This document shows, piece after piece, positions 26,701 through 36,600 of a DNA stretch of 64,000 nucleotides. The notes under the pieces were generated by a model. It had not been told where the DNA came from. It saw only the letters and a program-made list of their open reading frames with translations, and made no database searches. The position numbers and the translations under genes were made by a program. Position 1 is the stretch's first letter. Every line of letters starts with the position of its first letter. Source of the DNA: Lacticaseibacillus parakribbianus (GTDB lineage: Bacteria > Bacillota > Bacilli > Lactobacillales > Lactobacillaceae); NCBI RefSeq assembly GCF_025490915.1, contig NZ_JANQBA010000003.1, positions 1 to 64,000 on the forward strand, given 5' to 3'.

Positions 26701-29310
26701 ATCGCCGGTGGTCCCAAGAATGGCCGTGCCACTGTACAGGAAGGTCGAGGAGCCAAGCCCCAGGGCCTGTGCGGACTGGCCGTTGACCGGATCAAAAATC
26801 GGCTGGGCATCCCAGTTGCCGCGGAAGCCCATGTATGGCAGGTTCAGGGTCGTGCCGTCGGAGCCGGTGAAGCCCATGAAGCCTTCGATGTAGCGGTTTT
26901 GGCTCAGGCCTTCCGGCAGGGTCAGCGTCAGGGTCACGGTCTTGGTGCCGTTGGCCGGCACGACGATGTCGTCATTGGCGCGGATCGTCGCCCCGTAAAC
27001 CTGGGTGTCGTACATCGTGCCGTCGGTCTGATCGATGGCGTCGGTGTAAACGGCGTGGGTGCCGGTGGTCGGATCCAGCGTGTAGGTCAGGTCCTTGGCC
27101 GTGCGGTTGGTGAAGGTGACGTTGAACTGGCGCTTGTTGCCACTGATGCTCTTGAGCTCAACGGCCGGGTAGCCGTTGTCGGACGCAACCGTCGACGGGT
27201 TGGTCTCGAGGCGTTCGATCGCGGCTTCGACGTCGACCATCCCGGCGCCTTGGCGACGTGGGGACTGGATTGCGTTGTCGTAGTTGTCGTCGAGGATCGG
27301 CTTGGCCGTGTTCATCTCGATGGCCTTGAACAGGCCGACCTGTTCGGCGCCGCTCATCGCCTGGTACTGGGCGAAGAATGGGTTGTCGGCGTTGGTGATC
27401 GATTCCTTCAACAGGGCCTGGGTGCCGGCGATGAACGGTGAGGACATCGAGGTCCCGGACATGTTGATGTAGCCGTTGTTGTTTTGGGTCGACCAGATGT
27501 TACCACCAGGGCCCGTGATGTCCGGCTTGAAGGACAGATCGGAGGTCGGGCCGTAAGACGTGAAGTAGGACATCTTGTCGGCGTCGTAGGCCGCGTTGTG
27601 CGACTGACGCAGGCCCAGCGTTACGCTGAGCGTGTCGTCGGTGTGGCCGTCCGTCACGAAGTCGGCCAGCTTGTTGCCCTGGGTCTGGGACAAGGAAATC
27701 GTTGGGATGCTGTCGTCGATGGACATGGAGGTCAACGGCACGTCGCCATCGGTGTTGTTGACGATGATCAAGGCACTGGCACCGGCGGCAAGCGCGTTAG
27801 CCTGCTTTTCGGTGAAGGCCAAGTCGCCACGGGCAACAACTGCCACCTTACCGGCGGCGTCGGCGGTGAACTCGTCAGGCGTCCCGAGGCCAAGCTGGCC
27901 ATCGGCGTCACGCGCGATGAAGAACTTCTTGGCGTCGAAGTCCTTTTGGGTGGCGCTGGTCGACAGCTGGGTCAGCTCAGGCGTCACCACGTCGGTGTCG
28001 CCATCCTTGATGCTGACGGAGTAGCCCACGGCGTCGGTGTTTTCGGCCGCGGCGACGGTCGTCGCGTTGCGGGCAACGCCAGGGCCGCCGACCATTTCGG
28101 TGTCTTCGGTGTCGAAGTAGCCGACGTTGGAGCCGTCGGTGGCAGAGGTGCTGGAGCCGTCGTTACCGGCGGAAATGACGGCGGCGGTGCCGGCATCGAT
28201 CGCGGTTTGAACCGCGGCCTGCTCCGGATCGTCGGCCATCTGGGTCCCAGAGCCGGAACCTAAGGACATGTTCAAGACGTCGGCGCCGATTTTGGCGGAG
28301 TCGTCAATCGCGGCCACAACCGTGTCGGAACCGGTCGTCGCCTCGGCGTCGGAGTTCGAGAACACCTTCATCGCCAAAAGCTGGGCTTCCGGCGCAACGC
28401 CGACAACGGAGGTCGTCGCGTCGCCAGTCGTGCCGTTGGCGCCGATGATGCCGGCGACGTGCATGCCGTGCTGTTCCTCAACGGTATCGTCTGCGATGTA
28501 CTCGTTGGAGTCATCGGCGTAGTTGTACCCGTAAGGCACCTTGTCGGTCAGGAAGCGGCCGTAGCCGACGGAGCTTGCGAACGCGTTGGCGTCATCCTGG
28601 GAAATCTTAGCCTTGGATGGATCGCTCAGGCGCATGTCCTTGTGCGACGCGTCGATCCCGGTGTCGATGACGGAGACCACGGTCCCCTCGCCCTTGTACT
28701 TGTAGTTGTTCCACACGGTCGAAACGTTGGCCATGTCGTTGGACGACGAGGCGGATTCGATGGAGTAAAACTGGCGGTTGACGGTGACGGACTTGACGCC
28801 GGCAATCTTCTGAATTGCGGCGATGTCTTCGACCTTGACCTTGGTGGCAAAACCGTTGACCACGTAGCCGTAGCTCTTGGTGGCGCTTTGGCCGGTCACA
28901 GTCTTAACTGCGGCTTTGACGCCGGCCTGGGCGGCGATGACGGCCTTGGACGCCGCCTGGATTTCGGCGGTGCTGGAGTAGTTGGCGGTAACCGAGCCGT
29001 TCTCGGCGGCCGGCTTAGCGGTCAACTGCACGATCACGTCGACGTAAGCGTTTTGCTGCTGCTTGTTCGTCAGCGTGTTGAAGTTGACACCCTTGGCGGC
29101 AAGCTGATCGATGATTGCCTGGCGAATTGGGGTGGTCCCTTCCGCAACCGTGGCTGCCGTCTTAGCCGTTGTGCCCGACTTGGCGATGGTTTGCAGCTGT
29201 GCGTTGATGTCCGCCTTAACTTGCGTCTCGAGGAATGGTGAGACCGCTAATGCCCCTAAAGCCGCGGTGCTCGCCAGAAAAATCGTTAATTTGCGATTCT
29301 TAAGCTTCAC
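23767..29310 (-). CDS. Lactocepin-type cell-envelope subtilisin (S8)
   Basis: 1847 residues, GTG start after GGAGGGG. A signal peptide ends near VKA and a prodomain runs to about 190. The catalytic triad is Asp216 (VIDTGID), His281 (QHGMHVAG) and Ser621 (SGTSMSSP); Asn383 in SAGNDG is the likely oxyanion residue. A PA-like insert lies before the Ser. Long fibronectin-like and A/B-type domains follow. The C-terminal 380 residues hold four repeats beginning near NPATGxTFxGD, and the protein ends KAAFQNLTK with no LPXTG or SLH motif. The family degrades casein and host proteins for amino-acid supply. It is divergent from its presumed foldase. Confidence 0.93.
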   Translation of the reverse strand: MKLKNRKLTIFLASTAALGALAVSPFLETQVKADINAQLQTIAKSGTTAKTAATVAEGTTPIRQAIIDQLAAKGVNFNTLTNKQQQNAYVDVIVQLTAKPAAENGSVTANYSSTAEIQAASKAVIAAQAGVKAAVKTVTGQSATKSYGYVVNGFATKVKVEDIAAIQKIAGVKSVTVNRQFYSIESASSSNDMANVSTVWNNYKYKGEGTVVSVIDTGIDASHKDMRLSDPSKAKISQDDANAFASSVGYGRFLTDKVPYGYNYADDSNEYIADDTVEEQHGMHVAGIIGANGTTGDATTSVVGVAPEAQLLAMKVFSNSDAEATTGSDTVVAAIDDSAKIGADVLNMSLGSGSGTQMADDPEQAAVQTAIDAGTAAVISAGNDGSSTSATDGSNVGYFDTEDTEMVGGPGVARNATTVAAAENTDAVGYSVSIKDGDTDVVTPELTQLSTSATQKDFDAKKFFIARDADGQLGLGTPDEFTADAAGKVAVVARGDLAFTEKQANALAAGASALIIVNNTDGDVPLTSMSIDDSIPTISLSQTQGNKLADFVTDGHTDDTLSVTLGLRQSHNAAYDADKMSYFTSYGPTSDLSFKPDITGPGGNIWSTQNNNGYINMSGTSMSSPFIAGTQALLKESITNADNPFFAQYQAMSGAEQVGLFKAIEMNTAKPILDDNYDNAIQSPRRQGAGMVDVEAAIERLETNPSTVASDNGYPAVELKSISGNKRQFNVTFTNRTAKDLTYTLDPTTGTHAVYTDAIDQTDGTMYDTQVYGATIRANDDIVVPANGTKTVTLTLTLPEGLSQNRYIEGFMGFTGSDGTTLNLPYMGFRGNWDAQPIFDPVNGQSAQALGLGSSTFLYSGTAILGTTGDSDTVDEDAVAISLSPDADYTTVQGEAYTFRNASDVKFQILDADGNVVTTLSESTNETKSYYYQNGGYYLTVSLPKWDGTVIDQATGKSVQVPDGQYTYRVSAIGDGASEDSRQTLDLPFKIDSVAPELRNIGLTSENVDGKTQYYATGEVKDDFSGLDISKQAGVGINGEINFDTYEVTGTTADGYTQIKVPLTDAQAKLLAGGRNNVELYVTDNATNYVDDVNENVQKPGAIGTGLVLTNPIPSTINISNKALQIISGGVYYVMQGTYDGDVYGTYTDKDGNTQDLIVNSDSGDFLAAMPIAALADYDTSFNFYADAAHTQLLGRYNAHVAFTTPELGSFTVNGGADQTSEATVKAAGTVSADTVSATASINGGDAIDLPIDASHNIDTDLPVTFGDNAITITLTDADGNTDSFDYTVNSSYDAEPLTNAVTFDNGIKFGTNYMDTADKAYDAATGTYHLTGHVKHPTTSLEIAGKHVDVKSDLSFSVDLPVGTLGKHDFSVVFGNTLTGETVQERVSIVLDSIAPELTLDQATDTDIHTDKDTFTISGTATDNFDYLEVYINDNQVLQTYGGANWNTKTPGTSQSFSEVEKLKEGKNVFTVTVSDSTGNQVEKTVTVYYDKPATTGTGTETGNTGSETGTGSETTTDTLQSVLDAIAAAKKDASDVGEAINPATGNTFNGDFNALAADLKISKLTPAQAKAQLADLIKAVAAYRAANGITAPTTDTDTDTDTDTDTGSDTGATDTASPVLTAIDAAKKALGATLGETTNPATGRTFYGDLDALAAQVKAGSISDEDAETTLNQIISAAYVQGDIATVKAAFAKADLGNTKDTATGRTFNGDVDYLKAQAASGAITPEDAEKQLSGFVDNALDAFTAAIKQATPVAIGNATDAATGRSYYGDLDNAKAAGQKATTLADKLAQFDALVGFKADIAAAKAGTTAPAATTDTKTTTTKVGAKFAAFAKAVKAAFQNLTK

Positions 29311-29366
29311 AATGACCCCTCCATGCTTTTCTCAAAATTTGAAATTGCCTTGGTAGCAATATCGCC

Positions 29367-29372
29367 ATTATA
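29367..29372 (-). promoter_or_regulatory. -10 box of the protease gene
   Basis: A perfect TATAAT lies about 57 bases upstream of the GTG on the minus strand. No clear -35 box was found, so activation by a regulator is possible. Confidence 0.5.
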
Positions 29373-29484
29373 ATCATAAACACAGTATTTATCATCAGAT
29401 TTTAACGAAGTATTCATAAAAAGTTCTAGAGGCCCTGATTCCTGGCTATTCTCGCCGCTTACACCGGAAATTTTCAAATTCCGT

Positions 29485-29513
29485 TGAAATATCATTACGA
29501 ATAAATTAGAATT
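29485..29513 (+). promoter_or_regulatory. Promoter of the PrsA gene
   Basis: TTGAAA (29485-29490) and TAGAAT (29508-29513) with a 17-base spacer, 40 bases before the ATG. Confidence 0.7.
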
Positions 29514-29553
29514 GAAGCAGTATTTTCATTCACACGAAAACGGAGGCTTGGAT

Positions 29554-30465
29554 ATGAAGAATGGGATCACCAAAACACTGCTCCTGGCCGGCCTGGTCCT
29601 GGGGCTGACCACGGCCGCGGGGTGCAGCCAGCAAGACAGCAAGGGGCAAGACCCCGTGATTGCGACCTACAAGGGGCACAAGGTGAAGGAATCCGAGTTT
29701 TACGCGGAGCTCAAGACGATGCCCAACACCAAGACGGCGCTGGCCAACCTCCTATTGTACAAGGCGCTTGACCAAAGCTACGGCAAGCAGGTCAAGACGG
29801 CGGCCGTCACCAGCGAGTACAACTCCTACAAGGCGCAGTACGGCTCGCAGTTCGCGTCCTTTTTGAGCCAAAACAACATGACCCCCAAGCTGTTCCGTCG
29901 CACGCTGCGCCTGAACCTGCTCGGTGAGGCGGCGCTGAAGGCCGAACGCCCGATCACCAAGGCCGAGCTGAAGAAGCAATGGGCCAGCTACAAGCCAACC
30001 CTGACCGTGCAGCGCATCCAGACCACCGACAAGGCGACGGCTCAGACCGTGATCGACGCGCTGGCCGCCGGCAAGGACTTCGCCCAGCTGGCCAGCAAGT
30101 ACTCCGTCGACACCGCGACCAAGGACAAGGGCGGCAAGCTGACGGTGACCAGCACCGATAAGACGCTGGATTCGACCTTCAAGGACGCGGCTTACGCGCT
30201 GAAGGTTAACGCCTACACTAAGACACCGGTCAAGACCACGGCCGGCTACGAGGTGATCAAGCTGGTCAAGAACCCGGGCAAGGGGACGCTGGCCGAGCAC
30301 AAGCAGGAGCTTGAGACCACCATCTACAACTCCTGGCTCAAAAACACCACGGTGATGCGCAACGTCTTCTCCAAGGCCTTGAAGAAGGCCAACGTCAAGG
30401 TCACCGACGCGGAGCTGAAGAGTGCCTTGAACCTCTACCTGTCCAGCACCGACGATAACCAGTAA
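29554..30465 (+). CDS. prsA: PrsA-type foldase lipoprotein (PrtM-like)
   Basis: 303 residues. The ATG at 29554 follows GGAGG. The lipobox LTTAAGC places the lipidated Cys at residue 24, so the protein is anchored outside the membrane. A parvulin-like peptidyl-prolyl isomerase domain (about 145-235) contains RIQTTDKATAQTVIDALAAG and FAQLASKYSVD. In lactic acid bacteria PrtM is needed to mature the envelope protease PrtP and is encoded divergently beside it. That layout is seen here, although PrsA can also serve other exported proteins. Confidence 0.93.
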   Translation: MKNGITKTLLLAGLVLGLTTAAGCSQQDSKGQDPVIATYKGHKVKESEFYAELKTMPNTKTALANLLLYKALDQSYGKQVKTAAVTSEYNSYKAQYGSQFASFLSQNNMTPKLFRRTLRLNLLGEAALKAERPITKAELKKQWASYKPTLTVQRIQTTDKATAQTVIDALAAGKDFAQLASKYSVDTATKDKGGKLTVTSTDKTLDSTFKDAAYALKVNAYTKTPVKTTAGYEVIKLVKNPGKGTLAEHKQELETTIYNSWLKNTTVMRNVFSKALKKANVKVTDAELKSALNLYLSSTDDNQ

Positions 30466-30474
30466 GTAAGCTCA

Positions 30475-30512
30475 AACCCCGGCGGCGTTTCGGTTGAAAC
30501 GCCGCCGGGGTT
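30475..30512 (+). terminator. Terminator after prsA
   Basis: AACCCCGGCGGCGTTTC pairs with GAAACGCCGCCGGGGTT, followed by TTTTG. Confidence 0.9.
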
Positions 30513-30552
30513 TTGCTTTCTTCTATTATAATGTCCTTACGCTAACGGTAAG

Positions 30553-30580
30553 AAAAAAGCGGCCGGGTTGCCCCGGCCGC
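30553..30580 (-). terminator. Terminator of the YxeA-like gene
   Basis: On the minus strand GCGGCCGGG pairs with CCCGGCCGC, followed by six T. Confidence 0.85.
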
Positions 30581-30594
30581 GCGTTCACAAGAGG

Positions 30595-30983
30595 TTATCT
30601 GAGTTTGACCCGCACGCTTTTGGGAAGTGCGGGACGTGACACCGAGTGCCAGCCCTGGACGTCTGGCCCTTGGCCTGCACCCGCAGGTAGGTGTGCGACT
30701 GTAGCGGCTGATCCGTCACGGTGATCAAAAGCCGCCGGGGCCGGCCACCGCGGTCGTAGGCGGTCAGCCGATAGTGGTAATCGCGGCCGCCATGGGCGTT
30801 GGCCGTGCGGGTCGGCGCCGCCGCGGTGCTGGCGTAGTACTCCTGGGTGGTAACCAGCGGGTTGATGGCGTCGAGCACCGCCGCCCCGGCCGTGGTCCGG
30901 TCGCGCGTCACCAAGGGCGCCGTGCAGCACAGCGTTCCCAGAATCACCAGCAGCCCAACACTATTGATCACCCACCGTCGCAT
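30595..30983 (-). pseudogene. YxeA-like (DUF1093) small exported protein, frameshifted near 30655
   Basis: From the ATG at 30983 (after GGTGGGGAGAAC) the frame gives a signal segment, INPLVTTQEYYAST and YHYRLTAYDRGGRPRRLLITVTD, as in YxeA proteins. Beyond TYLRVQAKGQ the frame turns to unlikely sequence and stops at 30585. The -1/+2 frame continues as DVQGWHSVSRPALPKSVRVKL and stops at 30595, which matches the usual YxeA ending. A one-base loss near 30655 would explain this. It could be a true mutation or a sequencing error. Function of the family is unknown. Confidence 0.7.
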
Positions 30984-31473
30984 GTTCTCCCCACCTCCAC
31001 GCTCATTAGTGTACCAAGCGCCGGCCCTTGCGGCATGGGCCCAGAGCCCGACTTTGCTTCGGGCTTTGGTGCCGCGCCAACCGAAGCCCGGTGCGGCGCG
31101 AGCCGGCCACCCGGATGCGGTGGCGAACCGGATGCGGCGGCGAACCGGATGCGGTGGCGCGGTGACCGGCGACCCGAAACGCAGCGGCGGTGCGGTGACC
31201 GGCGACCCGCAAACGCGGTAGCACCGCGGCGCGGCGGCGGTCGGAACGCGGTGGCCGGCGACCCGAATGCCGGGCAGCACGAGCTGCCGACCGAAACGCG
31301 GTGGCGGCGCGGTGGCCGGCGACCCGAATGCGACACCGGCCACCGACCACCGCGCTGCCGGGCCATTCCCCCACCGCCTTTTTGCCGCCTTGCGGTTGTG
31401 CGACCCCAGGCCATGCGCTAACATAAGAAAGGCCGCGCCGCAGCTTGGCGCCGACACTCGTGCCACTGGCACC
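30984..31473. repeat. GC-rich gene-free spacer with imperfect short repeats
   Basis: GGATGCGG(T/C)GGCGAACC occurs three times near 31108-31155, and GGT(G/C)ACCGGCGACCCG or GGTGGCCGGCGACCCGAA(T/A)GC recurs about five times in 31155-31335. Open frames here are Arg/Pro-rich artefacts of base composition. The glpK promoter should lie at the right end, but I could not place it. Confidence 0.6.
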
Positions 31474-31487
31474 CAAGGAGTTTGACA

Positions 31488-32993
31488 ATGACTAACCATT
31501 ACATCCTCGCCATCGACGAGGGCACCACCTCCACCCGGGCCCTTCTGATCGACCACGCCGGGCGAATCGTCGCCGACGCGCAGCGCGAGTTCACGCAGTA
31601 CTTCGACCAGCCCGGCTGGGTCGAGCACGACCCCAACGAGATTTGGAACGCCGTCTCGGCCACGATGTCTCAGGCCTTCACCCAAAGCGGCATCCAGCCC
31701 AAGCAGGTCGCCGGCATCGGCATCACCAACCAGCGCGAAACCACGGTGATCTGGGACCGGGCGACCGGGCTGCCGATCCACCGCGCCGTGGTCTGGCAGT
31801 CGCGCCAGACCAACGCGATCGCCCAGGACCTGCGCGACCGCGGCCTGGCCGACCTGATTCACGCCAAAACGGGACTGCTGATCGACGCGTACTTCTCGGC
31901 GACCAAAATCCGCTGGCTGCTGGACGCGGTGCCCGGGGCCCAGGCCCGAGCCGAGGCCGGCGAGCTGCTGTTCGGCACCATCGACACCTGGCTGGCCTGG
32001 AAGCTGTCCGGCGGCGCGATTCACGTCACCGACTACACCAACGCGTCTCGCACGATGCTGTTCAACATCCACACGCTGCAGTGGGACGAAGACATTTTAC
32101 GGCTTTTGAACATCCCCGCCGCCCTGCTGCCGGCGGTTCGCAGCAACGCGACGGTCTACGGCACCACCGCGGCGGCCGCTTTTTACGGCAGCGAGACGCC
32201 GATCGCCGGCATGGCCGGGGACCAACAGGCCGCCTTGTTCGGACAGCTGGCGCTTGAGCCGGGCATGGTCAAAAACACCTACGGCACCGGCTCGTTCATC
32301 GTGATGAACACCGGCCACACCCCGACCGCGTCGGCCAATAACCTGCTGACCACCATCGGCTACGGCCTGAACGGCGACATCACCTACGCCCTGGAAGGCT
32401 CCGTGTTCGTCTCGGGGTCGGCGATGCAGTGGTTGCGCGACGCGATGCAGCTCCTGGTTCACGCCGGTGACTCCGAAGAAATCGCCGCCCGGTCGCAGTC
32501 GCAAGACGAGGTCTACGTGGTGCCGGCCTTCACCGGCCTCGGGGCCCCGTACTGGGCGGCCGATGCCAGAGGCGCGGTGTTCGGTCTGACCCGCGGCACC
32601 ACCCGCGACGACTTCGTCAAGGCGACGCTTCAGGCCTTGGCCTACCAGACCCGCGACGTGGTCGACACCATGATTCAAGACACCGGCATCCAGATTCCGG
32701 CGCTGCGGGTGGATGGCGGCGCCGCCAACAACAACTACCTGATGCAGTTTCAGGCCGACCTGCTGGGGACCCCGATCGAACGGGCCGAGAACCTCGAAAC
32801 CACGGCGATGGGCGCCGCCTTTTTCGCCGGGCTCGCCGTCGGCTTCTGGCCGGACACCCAGGCCCTGCGCCAAATTGCTCGGGTCGGCCGCCGCTTCACG
32901 CCGCAAATGGCGGCCGCGCGGCGCGAGGACCTCTACGCCGGCTGGCAGCAGGCCGTCGCCGCCACGATGGCCTTCAAGCACCGCAGCCGGTGA
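31488..32993 (+). CDS. glpK: Glycerol kinase
   Basis: 501 residues, close to the family length. ATG 31488 is preferred over TTG 31482, which falls inside the AAGGAG spacing. FGGY-kinase signatures are visible: the N-terminal phosphate loop DEGTTSTRA, the glycerol-binding run [25 protein letters not shown], and [19 protein letters not shown]. It phosphorylates glycerol to glycerol-3-phosphate in the cytosol. No glpF or glpO is adjacent in the window, so it is not in the usual operon. Gram-positive GlpK is activated by HPr at a His in the middle of the protein; I did not locate that residue with confidence. Confidence 0.96.
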   Translation: MTNHYILAIDEGTTSTRALLIDHAGRIVADAQREFTQYFDQPGWVEHDPNEIWNAVSATMSQAFTQSGIQPKQVAGIGITNQRETTVIWDRATGLPIHRAVVWQSRQTNAIAQDLRDRGLADLIHAKTGLLIDAYFSATKIRWLLDAVPGAQARAEAGELLFGTIDTWLAWKLSGGAIHVTDYTNASRTMLFNIHTLQWDEDILRLLNIPAALLPAVRSNATVYGTTAAAAFYGSETPIAGMAGDQQAALFGQLALEPGMVKNTYGTGSFIVMNTGHTPTASANNLLTTIGYGLNGDITYALEGSVFVSGSAMQWLRDAMQLLVHAGDSEEIAARSQSQDEVYVVPAFTGLGAPYWAADARGAVFGLTRGTTRDDFVKATLQALAYQTRDVVDTMIQDTGIQIPALRVDGGAANNNYLMQFQADLLGTPIERAENLETTAMGAAFFAGLAVGFWPDTQALRQIARVGRRFTPQMAAARREDLYAGWQQAVAATMAFKHRSR

Positions 32994-33015
32994 GGTTCCA
33001 CGCAACAGACCGCTT

Positions 33016-33056
33016 AAAAAGGCAGCTGGTGACTTCGACGCCACCGGTTGCCTTTT
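33016..33056 (+). terminator. Terminator after glpK
   Basis: AAAAGGCAGCTGGTG pairs imperfectly with CACCGGTTGCCTTTT. Confidence 0.7.
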
Positions 33057-33093
33057 CTGCATCATTTTGGGTAAAATGACGCCGCAATCAGAT

Positions 33094-33140
33094 AACCGTC
33101 TGGCCTTTTTCTTTCGATGAGAAAAAGGTCAGACGGTTTT
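33094..33140. terminator. Second, bidirectional hairpin between glpK and the small membrane gene
   Basis: AACCGTCTGGCCTTTTTC pairs with GAAAAAGGTCAGACGGTT, followed by TTT. It also serves the convergent gene at 33176. Confidence 0.8.
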
Positions 33141-33175
33141 TGAGATTGCCGACGTTGTGACATTGAGACGCCGAG

Positions 33176-33502
33176 CTAGATCTGATCAATCACGGGCTCC
33201 GCCCAGCTCAGCCCGTACGTGCGAACGTAGTAGGCGCTGACGTAACTGCCATCCGGCTCGTGGGACACCGGATGCGGCTCGACGAAGTAAATCAGCTGAT
33301 TGTCGTGTTCCGTGTAGCTTTCGTGCTTCACCCGCCGCGGCACGACCCGCGCCGCCACAGCCGCTTCAACGTAGCCACGCCGCAGCAGCACCCACCGCAC
33401 CGCGATGCCCGGCGTCAGGTGAACCACCACGAGGCCGACGAAAAAGGCAATCTCAATGTTGCGCAGAATCGTGTTCAGCCTGGAGCCGGACTGCTTGGCC
33501 AT
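33176..33502 (-). CDS. Small membrane protein of unknown function
   Basis: 108 residues. The ATG at 33502 follows GGGAGGTGCCGCC. One hydrophobic segment (about 18-45, FFVGLVVVHLTPGIAVRW) is followed by a basic stretch and a Tyr-rich outer part with YFVEPHPV and YVSAYYVRTYG. I do not recognise the family. Its layout (anchor plus about 60 exposed residues) is like many small cell-envelope proteins of lactobacilli. Confidence 0.65.
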   Translation of the reverse strand: MAKQSGSRLNTILRNIEIAFFVGLVVVHLTPGIAVRWVLLRRGYVEAAVAARVVPRRVKHESYTEHDNQLIYFVEPHPVSHEPDGSYVSAYYVRTYGLSWAEPVIDQI

Positions 33503-33689
33503 GGCGGCACCTCCCGAGTTTGCTACCGCCAGTTTACGAGGCGAAGTGCCAAAAAGCAAGCGCATTCATCGGCGGCGGTTCCGCGGTCGCGGCGTGGCGG
33601 CCAGGCGCCAACCGCCGGTCGCAAGCGGCAAGGCTCGCTGCCGGCGCCGCCCTGGTCGGCCCCACTCACCCCCGTGACCACAGCGTCCA

Positions 33690-33726
33690 AAAAGGCCGCA
33701 CCGACAGCTTGTCGATGCGGTCTTTT
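33690..33726 (-). terminator. Terminator of the PTS/beta-glucosidase operon
   Basis: AAAGACCGCATCGAC pairs with GTCGGTGCGGCCTTTTT on the minus strand, 13 bases past the stop. Confidence 0.85.
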
Positions 33727-33739
33727 GCGTGGTCACAGC

Positions 33740-35560
<1,821 letters not shown>

Positions 35561-35630
35561 GACTTGCTCCGCCCTCTGCCCCCCGACTCGAGCGGAACTG
35601 ATTGGGCCGTCAAGCCCAAAACAAACAAAG

Positions 35631-35654
35631 CCGAGACATCGCTGTCTCGGCTCG
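35631..35654 (-). terminator. Hairpin after the PTS IIA gene
   Basis: AGCCGAGACA pairs with TGTCTCGGCT three bases past the IIA stop. On the minus strand it is followed by TTGTTTGTTTT, so it is likely a terminator or partial attenuator before the glucosidase gene. Confidence 0.75.
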
Positions 35655-35657
35655 TCA

Positions 35658-35981
35658 TTACTTGTTGCCCAGACGCTTGTAAAGGTCAACGATCTCGCCG
35701 GCGAGGTCGCGGAAGGTGATGCTGGTCATCAGGTGGTCTTGCGAGTGAACCATCAGCAGCGTGACCTTCGCGTGGTCGCCGTTGGCCTCGGCCGTCAGCA
35801 TCTTGGTCTGCGCGTTATGCGCCTCAACCAAGAAACCATCCGCTTCCTTCAGCTTGGCGTCGGCCTTGTCGAAGTCGCCTTCCTTGGCGGCGGCAATCGC
35901 CTCGAAAGCGGAGCTCTTGGCGTTACCGCCGTTGATGATGAGCCCCATGATGGTTTCCATGTTCTGTTCTTCTTCAGCCAT
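35658..35981 (-). CDS. PTS lactose/cellobiose-family EIIA
   Basis: 107 residues, full length for the family. It is all-helical in pattern, with the phosphorylated His79 in the conserved run LLMVHSQDHLMTS. The ATG at 35981 follows AAAAGGAGAAACATC. It accepts phosphate from HPr and passes it to the IIB encoded upstream. It acts in the cytosol on beta-glucoside uptake. It shares an operon with IIB (169 bases apart, with a hairpin between). No IIC gene is in the window. Confidence 0.93.
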   Translation of the reverse strand: MAEEEQNMETIMGLIINGGNAKSSAFEAIAAAKEGDFDKADAKLKEADGFLVEAHNAQTKMLTAEANGDHAKVTLLMVHSQDHLMTSITFRDLAGEIVDLYKRLGNK

Positions 35982-36058
35982 GTGATGTTTCTCCTTTTAT
36001 GTTCGCGGCGCCGCGGCGCCTGATTATTCGGTTGGCAGACTGGTTGGCCCAGTCACAA

Positions 36059-36106
36059 CACAAGGCCGTCTCCTGAGTCATCTTCGGCTCAAGGGCCGGC
36101 CTTGCT
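36059..36106 (-). other. Hairpin between PTS IIB and IIA
   Basis: CAAGGCCGGCC...CCTTG-type arms pair (CAAGGCC with GGCCTTG, plus TGAG with CTCA) without a U-tract. A role in mRNA processing or differential expression is possible. Confidence 0.4.
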
Positions 36107-36150
36107 GGGCGTCGTCAAGCGCTTACTTGGCGGCGCTTACTCTTGAATGC

Positions 36151-36471
36151 TTAGTTTGCGGCCTTTTCGATGGAAGAGAGGGCTTCGCGCAGCACTTTTT
36201 CGCCGTTCATCATGCCGTAGTCCTGCATGTTGATGACTTCGACTGGGATGGAAACCTTCTTCTGGAACTGGCCAAGCATGTAACGAACCTGAGGGCCGAG
36301 CATCAGAATGTCCGGGTTCTTCTCGGCGATCTTGTGATCGGCGTCGGAGGCAGCGGTTGCAAAAATGTCGGCTTCAATGCCGTCAGCTGCGGCGGCCTTT
36401 TGCATCTTGGAAACTAACAGGCTCGTGGACATACCAGCGGAGCACACAAGCATAATCGTCTTTTCTGCCAT
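36151..36471 (-). CDS. PTS lactose/cellobiose-family EIIB
   Basis: 106 residues with the phosphocysteine Cys10 in IMLVCSAGMSTSLLV, the typical P-loop-like start of the family. ILMLGPQVRYMLGQF and VEVINMQDYGMMNG are conserved. The first gene of the minus-strand beta-glucoside operon, it is divergent from a GntR regulator 129 bases away. It would pass phosphate from IIA to sugar entering through a IIC that is not encoded here. Confidence 0.93.
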   Translation of the reverse strand: MAEKTIMLVCSAGMSTSLLVSKMQKAAAADGIEADIFATAASDADHKIAEKNPDILMLGPQVRYMLGQFQKKVSIPVEVINMQDYGMMNGEKVLREALSSIEKAAN

Positions 36472-36512
36472 GGTAAATCTCTCCCTTGAGTTAAAAATTT
36501 TGGGCGGTTAGG

Positions 36513-36527
36513 TTTAACCGCTTTCAT
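36513..36527 (-). promoter_or_regulatory. Candidate cre (CcpA) site
   Basis: ATGAAAGCGGTTAAA on the minus strand matches the cre consensus WTGNAANCGNWNNCW at 14 of 15 positions, between the promoter region and the IIB start. Glucose repression of this operon would be expected. Confidence 0.5.
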
Positions 36528-36550
36528 CACAATGCTATAATAATACATGG

Positions 36551-36572
36551 GTACAAATAATACAAGTACTTG
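36551..36572. promoter_or_regulatory. Candidate GntR operator
   Basis: GTACAAATAATACAAGTAC is a partial palindrome and CAAGTACTTG (36563-36572) is a perfect one. Both sit between the divergent regulator and PTS genes, where a HutC-type regulator would bind. Confidence 0.5.
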
Positions 36573-36600
36573 CAACTAAGATTTGTCTGGAGGGCTGCGT

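Noticed and set aside
23965-27441. Plus-strand frame of 1158 codons opposite the protease
   Set aside because: The minus strand has full protease motifs and a signal peptide. The plus frame is a shadow with Val/Arg/Asp bias and no start context.
30585-32072. Minus-strand frame of 495 codons spanning the spacer and glpK
   Set aside because: Only its last part (from 30983) corresponds to a real gene. The rest is antisense to glpK and to GC-rich repeats.
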